Assembly: GCF_000305785.2 (NCBI RefSeq)
Contig: NC_018868.3
Location: forward strand, 62,001-126,000
Direction: 5' to 3'
Source: Simiduia agarivorans SA1 = DSM 21679
GTDB taxonomy: Bacteria > Pseudomonadota > Gammaproteobacteria > Pseudomonadales > Cellvibrionaceae
Length of the DNA: 64,000 bases
In this document: piece after piece, positions 57,344 to 64,000 of the stretch
Layout: the number at the start of each line of letters is the position of its first letter
Position numbering within the stretch: position 1 is the first letter of the stretch
Program-made: the position numbers and the translations under genes
Notes under the pieces: model-generated
What the model was told of the DNA's origin: nothing
Database searches by the model: none
The model's input: the letters and a program-made list of their open reading frames with translations, nothing else

Positions 57344-59275
57344 ATGGTCAGGTTGCCAGTCATTGTGGGTTTTGGTGGATTCAGTGCGGCGGGGCGCAGT
57401 GGTGCCCATCACGCCTATCGTCGGACCATTATCGACAGTCTTGATCCAGACAGCCGGCGTCAGACGCTGGTGGCACTGGCGGCTATGATGAAGCTGGTGC
57501 GCCATGATGCGGCATCCGGCGAATGGATTGACCTACAGGCCGAGGGGCAGCCGGTCATCGATGAAGCCACGCTGGTCGAGCGCTACGAGGCCCGTATTCT
57601 CGCAGGCAGCCTGATCCGGAAAATTGAACCCAGTTACTTTGATGTGGACGCGGTGGAATGGCACAAGAGTGTCGAGTTGGCGCCCTGCGAGCAGCCGGTG
57701 CGTTTCGTCACCCGCGAGCGCGATTTGCCGGAACCATTACCCGCCAGTTGGCAGGTCAAGCCGCTGGCGGACGAGCCTGGCCGCGTGCAAGTGGTTATCG
57801 GCGACACGCTTCAGGTCAAAATTGATTCCCGTCGGGAAATGCCGGTCAAAGCCGCGGGGCAATTACCGACGGGCTACGATCCGGCTGATCATTACAACGC
57901 CCGTTTCCATCCCCGCGCATTGCAGTTGGCCATCGTAGGCGCGTCGGACGCGGTGCATTCGCTCGGCATCGACTGGCAGACGGTGGTGGATGCGGTTAAC
58001 CCGGATGAAATCGGGGTCTATGCCAGTAATGCCATGAGTCAGCTGGATGAAAATGGCTTTGGCGGCATGCTGCAGCAGCGTCTGAAAGGCGGGCGGGTGA
58101 GTGCCAAGCAGTGCCCCTTGGGCCTGAATACTATGCCGGCGGATTTTATTAACGCTTATGTATTGGGCAGTGTCGGGCAAACCGGTGCCATTGTCGGTGC
58201 CTGTGCCACCTTTTTGTACAACTTGCAGGCTGCGGTAAACGATATTACCGCGGGCCGTCGTCGGGTAGCGGTGGTGGGCAACGCTGAAGCGCCGCTACTG
58301 CCGGAAGTGATTGACGGCTATGCCGCCATGGGCGCGCTTGCCAGTGATGACAATTTGCGAAAACTCGATGGGCAAAGCGAGACTGACGCACCCGATTACC
58401 GGCGTGCGAGTCGGCCGTTTGGCGATAACGCGGGTTTCACGATTGCTGAGTCGACCCAGTATGTGATTCTCATGGACGACGAGCTGGCGGTGTCATTGGG
58501 TGCCGACATTCATGGTGCGGCTACCGATGTGTTTGTGAATGCCGATGGCTTCAAGAAATCCATTTCTGCACCGGGACCGGGCAATTACATCACCATGGCC
58601 AAAGCGGTGGCCAGCGCCATCGATCTGTTCGGCCCCAAGCTGGTGCGCGAGCGCTCGTTTGTTCAGGCCCATGGCTCGTCTACGCCGGCCAACAGGGTCA
58701 CAGAGAGTGAGATTTTTGATCGCCTGGCGGGCGTGTTCGGCATCGAGCAATGGCCGGTGACGGCGGTGAAAGCGTTTGTTGGCCACTCGCTGGCGCCGGC
58801 CAGTGCGGATCAGTTGGTGTCGACCCTGGGTGTGTTCAAATATGGCATCATTCCGGGTATCAAAACCATCGATAAGCTGGCAGACGATGTGCATCGTCAG
58901 CATCTGGATATTTGTGTGGCCGACAAAACCTGCGAACAAGGAATGGATATCGCTTTTCTGAATTCGAAAGGCTTTGGCGGCAACAATGCAACGGCCACGG
59001 TGTTGTCGCCGCGCCTGGTAGAACAGATGCTCAGCGCCCGTTACGATGCAGAAACCCTGCAGGCGTATCGAACCAAACGGGAGGGCACGCGTGAAGCGGC
59101 AGCGCGTTATCACGCAGAAGCGGATTGCGGGCGGTTCAATACCATTTACAAGTTTGGCGAGGGAATGATCGATGAGGCTGCACTGCACATAACGCCAGAC
59201 AGCCTGGCGCTGCCGGGCTTTGCCAACGCGGTACCTTTGAAAGTGAAGAGCCCTTACAAAGACCTGGTGAAATAA
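57344..59275 (+). CDS. fabY: Beta-ketoacyl-ACP synthase, FabY-like
   Basis: A 643-residue ketosynthase with the Cys-His-His triad visible: Cys287 in GACATFLYN, His443 in QAHGSSTPA and His481 in FVGHSLAPA. The length and sequence style match FabY of Pseudomonas aeruginosa, which primes fatty-acid synthesis from acetyl-CoA and malonyl-ACP. The N-terminal 200 residues are an extra domain (RLPVIVGFGGFSAAGRS). ATG 57344 gives the expected start; the frame extends to 57305. Its divergent neighbour is a GlxA-type regulator and a bidirectional terminator follows. Substrate specificity is inferred from resemblance. Confidence 0.85.
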   Translation: MVRLPVIVGFGGFSAAGRSGAHHAYRRTIIDSLDPDSRRQTLVALAAMMKLVRHDAASGEWIDLQAEGQPVIDEATLVERYEARILAGSLIRKIEPSYFDVDAVEWHKSVELAPCEQPVRFVTRERDLPEPLPASWQVKPLADEPGRVQVVIGDTLQVKIDSRREMPVKAAGQLPTGYDPADHYNARFHPRALQLAIVGASDAVHSLGIDWQTVVDAVNPDEIGVYASNAMSQLDENGFGGMLQQRLKGGRVSAKQCPLGLNTMPADFINAYVLGSVGQTGAIVGACATFLYNLQAAVNDITAGRRRVAVVGNAEAPLLPEVIDGYAAMGALASDDNLRKLDGQSETDAPDYRRASRPFGDNAGFTIAESTQYVILMDDELAVSLGADIHGAATDVFVNADGFKKSISAPGPGNYITMAKAVASAIDLFGPKLVRERSFVQAHGSSTPANRVTESEIFDRLAGVFGIEQWPVTAVKAFVGHSLAPASADQLVSTLGVFKYGIIPGIKTIDKLADDVHRQHLDICVADKTCEQGMDIAFLNSKGFGGNNATATVLSPRLVEQMLSARYDAETLQAYRTKREGTREAAARYHAEADCGRFNTIYKFGEGMIDEAALHITPDSLALPGFANAVPLKVKSPYKDLVK

Positions 59276-59330
59276 TTAACCGGCAGGGCGGTGTCTCTTG
59301 TGGACACTACCCGGAGTGAAGGCTCAGATC

Positions 59331-59362
59331 AAAAAAAATGGCGCCGATTGGCGCCATTTTTT
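59331..59362. terminator. Bidirectional terminator between fabY-like and yfaZ-like genes
   Basis: ATGGCGCC-GATT-GGCGCCAT is flanked by A-run (59331-59338) and T-run (59357-59362). It can stop transcription from both directions and touches the stop of the minus-strand gene. Confidence 0.9.
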
Positions 59363-60066
59363 CAGAAGTGGGCTTTCAGTGTCAGGTAGGGGCCCGAAAA
59401 ATCGCCATCGAGGTCCAGCCCATCGATGCGGGTCAGATCCTTTTGCTTGTAACCCAGTTCTGCGCCCAGATCCGCAACGCCATCAAACATGTAGCTGATG
59501 CGGGCGCTCATTTCCGAAAACTCGGTGTCATTCATGCTGCCTGCGGTCAGGTTGGCACCCACCGACAAGCCGGTGAACGGCAGATCAAAGTTTGCATCGG
59601 CGTACACGGTGGGCAGGTAAACGTCCACGGTTCTGTCCTGCACTGTGACACCGCCCGCCGACAGTGTGCTGGTGCCGTCGTAGCGGCGGATGCCCAGACC
59701 CAGGTCGAAGCTGATCCAGTTGTCCAGCAGCTCATAGTAGAAGGTGGCGTCGGTATGGCTGATATCGATTTTGGGTTGAATCTGCACCGATCCGCCTTGC
59801 GGGAAAAAACTGCCTTTTTGCTCGAGCACCTGATACGCCAACCGCACGTTAGGCAGCAGCGGGATGGGGTGTTCTACCGCAAGATACATGTGGCCGTTAT
59901 TGGCTTTCTTGAAGTTCTGAATGTCGGTTGAGATGCCACCCAGGCTGCCGGAAATATCAGATTGCCATTGGCCCAGGCCCATGTGGATGCCAGCGGTATC
60001 GGCAACGGCTGCCGTGCTGCCAACCAGGCAAAGGGTCATTGCAGAAATAAAACGGGAAGCGGTCAT
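59362..60066 (-). CDS. YfaZ-family outer-membrane protein
   Basis: A 234-residue protein with a signal peptide (FISAMTLCLVGSTAAVADT) and a beta-barrel-like body rich in alternating strands (GIHMGLGQWQSDISGSLGGI, YYELLDNWISFDLGLGIRRY, YKQKDLTRIDGLDLDGDF), ending in SGPYLTLKAHF with a C-terminal Phe. This is the YfaZ precursor pattern. Function unknown; an outer-membrane role is inferred. It is separated from the fabY-like gene by a shared terminator and from the LysR gene by a short gap. Confidence 0.8.
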   Translation of the reverse strand: MTASRFISAMTLCLVGSTAAVADTAGIHMGLGQWQSDISGSLGGISTDIQNFKKANNGHMYLAVEHPIPLLPNVRLAYQVLEQKGSFFPQGGSVQIQPKIDISHTDATFYYELLDNWISFDLGLGIRRYDGTSTLSAGGVTVQDRTVDVYLPTVYADANFDLPFTGLSVGANLTAGSMNDTEFSEMSARISYMFDGVADLGAELGYKQKDLTRIDGLDLDGDFSGPYLTLKAHF

Positions 60067-60145
60067 GTGTATCTCCTGATGAACGTGCTTCAGAGGCGTC
60101 GGCGACGCGGTTGGGCGGCATTATAGCGGTAAACCCTGTGTAGTT

Positions 60146-61039
60146 TTAAAGCCCCGGTTCACGCTCGGGCATTTTATTGGCCAGGGTCAGAAACGCGCGG
60201 GCGGCGTTATTGAGGCTCCGGTCTTTGTGCCGGATGCAGCCCAGGTCCCGGTGCAGGGGCGCATTAAAGGAGGTGACTTTAAGGGCGGTCAATTGGTCGG
60301 TTTTTAGTCTGTTGGGCAACACTGTCCAGCCCAGACCTGCTTCGGCAAGCATGCGCAGGGCGTCGAGTGATTTGGTGGTGTTGGCAATGCCGGGTTCAAG
60401 GCCCTGCTGGTTGAATGCCTGCAAGATCAGGCGCGTGGTTTCACTGTAGGGATCGGGTAGCAGGGCTGGATAGGTCACCAGATCCTGTGCCAGGATATTT
60501 TTTCTGTGGGCGAGCGGGTGATGATTGGCGCACATAAACACCATGGGATCAGGCCACCAGCGTTCGGTCACAAGGTCCTGACCGGGGTCGGTGGAAAGTG
60601 TCACCAGTGCCAGGTCGTGGCGGCCATGCCGGATATCGTCATAGGCCGCTTCGGAATCCAGAAAACTCACCTGGATATCCACCTCCGGGTAGGTCTGGCG
60701 GTAACCTTTCAACAGCGCCGGCAGGCGGTGCAGGCCGATGTGATGACTGCAGGCGAGGCGCAGCTGGCCGCCCACGCCGCCTTTCAGGTCAATCAGTGCC
60801 TGGCGGGAATCTGCCAGGGTTTGCAATATGTGGCGGGCGTTAGGCAACAGCAGCTGGCCTTCGGCGGTCAGTTCGACCGAGCGACCGATGCGATCAAATA
60901 AACGGCAATCCAACTGGTTTTCGAGGTTCGCAATGCGCTTGCTGATCGCCGGTTGGGTGATGAACAGTCGCCCGGCAGCCTCCGAAAATGAGCCGCAGTC
61001 GGCCACCGCGCAAAACGCGGCCAGGTTCTGAGTGTCCAT
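60146..61039 (-). CDS. LysR-type regulator divergent from leuC
   Basis: A 297-residue LysR protein. The DNA-binding domain is NLAAFCAVADCGSFSEAAGR, then LFITQPAISKRIANLENQLD and LFDRIGRSVELTAEG. The C-terminal ligand domain is of usual length. ATG 61039 fits the family start; the frame upstream is open for 15 codons. It lies divergent from leuC with about 170 bases between, as in several gammaproteobacteria where a LysR protein accompanies leucine genes. The regulated genes are not proved. Confidence 0.9.
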   Translation of the reverse strand: MDTQNLAAFCAVADCGSFSEAAGRLFITQPAISKRIANLENQLDCRLFDRIGRSVELTAEGQLLLPNARHILQTLADSRQALIDLKGGVGGQLRLACSHHIGLHRLPALLKGYRQTYPEVDIQVSFLDSEAAYDDIRHGRHDLALVTLSTDPGQDLVTERWWPDPMVFMCANHHPLAHRKNILAQDLVTYPALLPDPYSETTRLILQAFNQQGLEPGIANTTKSLDALRMLAEAGLGWTVLPNRLKTDQLTALKVTSFNAPLHRDLGCIRHKDRSLNNAARAFLTLANKMPEREPGL

Positions 61040-61208
61040 AGAGAGCTCCTGCTTGGTCGTCCAGTGTAGCAAATAGATAACCATATGGAATCGATTGAAT
61101 AAAAAATATGAATTTGAGTAATGGTAATGCCCTGATTACAATCCGCTCAGATAAACAGAGGGGTCCGGTCCGTGATCCCGGTGCGAGATACGACAACAGA
61201 GGTTAGCC

Positions 61209-62627
61209 ATGACAGCCAGAACCCTTTACGACAAGTTGTGGGATGCGCATTTGGTCAAGCAGCGCGATGACGGTTCCGCGTTGATTTACATAGACCGGCA
61301 TATCATCCATGAAGTCACCACCCCGCAGGCGTTTGAGGGCCTGCGTCTGGCGGGGCGCAAACCCTGGCGGGTAGATTCGATTCTGGCTACACCGGATCAC
61401 AATGTACCGACAACGCAGGTCGAGCGCGCCGCCGGTGTTGAAGGTATTGAAGACCCGGTCTCGCGCATCCAGGTAAAAACCCTGGACGACAATTGCGATG
61501 AGTTTGGCATCCTGGAATTCAAGATTAATGACCGGCGCCAAGGGATTGTGCACGTGATCGGGCCCGAGTCCGGTGCCTGCTTGCCCGGCATGACCATTGT
61601 GTGCGGTGATTCCCACACCGCGACAAACGGGGCTTTGGGCGCGCTTGCTCATGGCATTGGTACCAGTGAAGTGGAGCATGTGATGGCAACCCAGTGTCTG
61701 GTGGCCAAAAAAATGAAAAACATGCGGGTGCAGGTCGATGGCGTGCTGGGCCGCGGTGTGACTGCGAAGGATGTGGTGTTGGCCATTATCGCTGAAATCG
61801 GTACCGCCGGCGGCACGGGTTACGCGATTGAATTTGCCGGTCAGGTGTTCCGGGATATGTCCATGGAAGGGCGCATGACGGTCTGTAACATGGCCATTGA
61901 GGCCGGTGCACGCGCGGGCATAGTGGCGGTCGATCAGACCACTATCGACTACGTCAAAGGTCGCCCCTATGCGCCCACGGGAGACGTGTGGGAGCAAGCC
62001 GTGGCGGCATGGTCCGATTTACATTCGGATGCTGGCGCTCAGTTCGACAAGGTGGTCACCCTGGATGGCGCGCGTATTCTTCCGCAGGTGAGCTGGGGCA
62101 CGTCGCCCGAAATGGTGGTGTCGGTGGACGCACATGTGCCCGACCCGGAGCAAGAGGCCGACCCGGTCAAGCGCGAAGGCATGAAGCGCGCGTTGCAGTA
62201 CATGGGGCTGCGCGCGGGGCAGGCAATCACCGACATCAAAGTGGATCGGGTGTTTATTGGTTCCTGCACCAATTCGCGCATCGAAGATATCCGCGCAGCG
62301 GCAGCGGTGGTGAAAGGCAAGCGTGTGGCAGCCAGCGTGAAGCAGGCGATGGTGGTACCTGGCTCCGGATTGGTGAAGGAGCAGGCGGAAGCCGAAGGGC
62401 TGGATAAAATTCTGATGGAGGCCGGGATTGAATGGCGTGAGCCCGGCTGCTCCATGTGTCTGGCGATGAATGCCGACAAGCTCGGAAACGGCGAACATTG
62501 TGCGTCTACTTCCAACCGCAATTTTGAAGGGCGTCAGGGCTACGGTGGAAGGACCCATCTGGTCAGCCCAGCGATGGCGGCGGCGGCCGCTATCGCCGGT
62601 CATTTTGTCGATGTGCGTGAGTTTTAA
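61209..62627 (+). CDS. leuC: 3-isopropylmalate dehydratase large subunit
   Basis: A 472-residue aconitase-family enzyme that isomerises isopropylmalate in leucine synthesis. Start [14 protein letters not shown], then [26 protein letters not shown] and the cluster cysteines in [12 protein letters not shown] and [11 protein letters not shown]. It carries a 4Fe-4S cluster and pairs with LeuD. Its stop is 9 bases before leuD. Confidence 0.96.
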   Translation: MTARTLYDKLWDAHLVKQRDDGSALIYIDRHIIHEVTTPQAFEGLRLAGRKPWRVDSILATPDHNVPTTQVERAAGVEGIEDPVSRIQVKTLDDNCDEFGILEFKINDRRQGIVHVIGPESGACLPGMTIVCGDSHTATNGALGALAHGIGTSEVEHVMATQCLVAKKMKNMRVQVDGVLGRGVTAKDVVLAIIAEIGTAGGTGYAIEFAGQVFRDMSMEGRMTVCNMAIEAGARAGIVAVDQTTIDYVKGRPYAPTGDVWEQAVAAWSDLHSDAGAQFDKVVTLDGARILPQVSWGTSPEMVVSVDAHVPDPEQEADPVKREGMKRALQYMGLRAGQAITDIKVDRVFIGSCTNSRIEDIRAAAAVVKGKRVAASVKQAMVVPGSGLVKEQAEAEGLDKILMEAGIEWREPGCSMCLAMNADKLGNGEHCASTSNRNFEGRQGYGGRTHLVSPAMAAAAAIAGHFVDVREF

Positions 62628-62636
62628 GGAGACACC

Positions 62637-63293
62637 ATGAAAGCATTTACCGTTGTTGAAGGCGTGGTGGCACCCATGGACCGTGCCAATGTGGATACGG
62701 ACATGATCATCCCGAAGCAGTTTCTCAAATCCATCAAGCGCACGGGGTTCGGCAAAAACCTGTTTGATGAATTACGTTACCTGGACGAGGGGCAGCCCGA
62801 TCAGGACTGCAGCACTCGCCCGCTGAACCCGGATTTCCCCTTGAACCAGGCCCGTTATCAGGGTGCCAGTATTTTGTTGGCCCGCAAAAACTTCGGTTGC
62901 GGCTCCAGCCGTGAGCATGCACCCTGGGCGCTGGATGATTACGGTTTTCGCGCTGTGATCGCCCCCAGTTTTGCCGACATTTTTTACAACAACTGCTTTA
63001 AAAACGGCTTGCTACCGATTGTGTTGAGCGATGCAGAAGTGGATAGCCTGTTTGCGGATTTGTACGCCAATGAAGGCTTTTCCCTGACGGTTGATCTGGC
63101 GAAGCAGCAGGTGTTGTCGCCATCCGGTGCGGTGTTCCACTTCGAGGTGGATGAGTTCCGCAAGCATTGTCTGCTCAATGGGTTGGATGATATTGGTCTT
63201 ACACTGCAGGATGCGGACGCCATTCGGCATTACGAACAGCAGCGCCGGCAATCCGCGCCCTGGTTGTTTGATGCCGTGGTAGCCGGTCGTTAA
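62637..63293 (+). CDS. leuD: 3-isopropylmalate dehydratase small subunit
   Basis: A 218-residue subunit: [31 protein letters not shown] and [14 protein letters not shown] are the family motifs around the swivel domain. It completes the LeuCD enzyme. Preceded by AAGGAGA and followed after 18 bases by leuB. Confidence 0.96.
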   Translation: MKAFTVVEGVVAPMDRANVDTDMIIPKQFLKSIKRTGFGKNLFDELRYLDEGQPDQDCSTRPLNPDFPLNQARYQGASILLARKNFGCGSSREHAPWALDDYGFRAVIAPSFADIFYNNCFKNGLLPIVLSDAEVDSLFADLYANEGFSLTVDLAKQQVLSPSGAVFHFEVDEFRKHCLLNGLDDIGLTLQDADAIRHYEQQRRQSAPWLFDAVVAGR

Positions 63294-63311
63294 TTTTATC
63301 AGGACAGTAAT

Positions 63312-64000
63312 GTGACAAAGAAAATTCTGATTTTACCCGGTGATGGTATCGGCCCCGAAATCGTAGCGGAAGCCCGCAAAGTGCTGGACAAAGTCAACGC
63401 GCAGTACGATCTGGGGCTCTGTTTTGAAGAGGACCTGTTGGGTGGCGCGGCCATTGACCAGCACGGCGTGCCGCTGGCGGACTCGACGTTAGACAAGGCG
63501 CGAGCCGCTGACGCCATTCTGATGGGGTCGGTGGGCGGGCCGAAGTGGGACAAACTTGATCGCGCCATCCGTCCCGAAAAAGGATTGCTGAAGTTGCGCT
63601 CCTCGCTGCAATTGTTTGCTAATTTGCGCCCGGCGATTTTGTATCCCCAGTTGGCGGATGCGTCCAGTCTGAAGCCCGAGGTGGTTGCCGGTCTGGATAT
63701 TCTGATCGTGCGCGAGCTCACCGGCGGCATTTATTTTGGTGAGCCGCGTGGCATTCGCACGCTGGAGAATGGTGAGCGCGAAGGCTTTAACACCTATAAG
63801 TATTCCGAAAGTGAGATTGAGCGCATCGGTCGCAATGCATTCGAGATGGCCATGAAGCGCAACAAGCGTTTGGTCAGTGTGGATAAGGCCAATGTGCTGG
63901 AGGCCACGGTGTTGTGGCGGGAAGTCATGGACCGGCTGGCGCCGGACTACCCCGAGGTGACGTTATCACATATGTATGTTGATAACGCCGCCATGCAGCT
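63312..64000 (+). CDS. leuB: 3-isopropylmalate dehydrogenase, 3' end outside window
   Basis: The frame starts at GTG 63312 (an ATG two bases earlier runs straight into a stop) with AGGA upstream and stays open to the window edge (229 codons). [27 protein letters not shown] and [16 protein letters not shown] mark Leu[16 protein letters not shown] and VDKANVLE follow. It oxidises and decarboxylates isopropylmalate with NAD in the leucine pathway. The operon order leuC-leuD-leuB is standard. Confidence 0.95.
   Translation, partial: MTKKILILPGDGIGPEIVAEARKVLDKVNAQYDLGLCFEEDLLGGAAIDQHGVPLADSTLDKARAADAILMGSVGGPKWDKLDRAIRPEKGLLKLRSSLQLFANLRPAILYPQLADASSLKPEVVAGLDILIVRELTGGIYFGEPRGIRTLENGEREGFNTYKYSESEIERIGRNAFEMAMKRNKRLVSVDKANVLEATVLWREVMDRLAPDYPEVTLSHMYVDNAAMQ

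Overview
This 64 kb window looks like chromosome of an aerobic, motile gammaproteobacterium. Gene content and order (smc-zipA-ligA, cysS-glnS-ppiB-lpxH, leuCDB, a FabY-type ketosynthase, an Aer2/Che2-type chemotaxis cluster, an OprD-like porin, acnB, miaE) resemble Pseudomonas and Cellvibrionaceae relatives such as Cellvibrio, Simiduia or Teredinibacter. The genus is an inference; there is no rRNA or species marker here. No CRISPR array, prophage or complete insertion sequence is visible.

Layout. 1-2170: a partial lipoprotein gene and a lipoprotein alpha/beta hydrolase. 2200-4525: an AT-rich accessory patch between two diverged ~70-bp repeats, holding a signal-peptidase-like gene, a large unknown gene and the 3' remnant of another gene. 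4740-5110: a block of perfect stem-loops followed by tRNA-Asp and tRNA-Val (minus strand). 5255-14410: ccmH-ccmI, then smc, zipA, ligA and a lytic-transglycosylase-like lipoprotein. 14494-23188: small unknown genes, a HAD phosphatase, an AraC regulator, an acyl-CoA dehydrogenase / SCP2 / FadD lipid block, a patatin and a TetR regulator. 23265-35101: a signalling block with a pseudo-receiver/receiver/GGDEF protein, a complete chemotaxis operon (STAS, cheY, cheA, two cheW, soluble tandem-PAS receptor, cheR, cheD, cheB, coiled-coil protein) and a periplasmic-sensor GGDEF protein. 35275-47177: housekeeping genes acnB, miaE, lpxH, ppiB, glnS, cysS, hemB, plus an OprD-like porin and small proteins. 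47206-53056: a three-gene MksF-MksE-MksB (JetA-JetB-JetC-like) condensin operon with no JetD/MksG nuclease gene next to it. 53361-61039: small unknown genes, a ribosome hibernation factor, an Hsp20 gene with a sigma-32-like promoter and a ROSE-like RNA thermometer, a methyltransferase, a GlxA-type regulator divergent from a FabY-like ketosynthase, a YfaZ protein and a LysR regulator. 61209-64000: leuC, leuD and the start of leuB.

How they work together. The chemotaxis operon is self-contained: its receptor ends in a WxxF-type CheR-docking tail and its sensor domains carry His/Trp pairs spaced like those of heme-PAS oxygen sensors. The lipid block (acyl-CoA dehydrogenase, sterol carrier, acyl-CoA ligase, patatin) suggests fatty-acid turnover under a neighbouring AraC regulator, with a direct-repeat operator candidate upstream. 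The Mks operon is the best candidate for a less-described system. The 2.2-4.5 kb patch and the stem-loop block beside tRNA-Asp are the parts least explained by ordinary genes.
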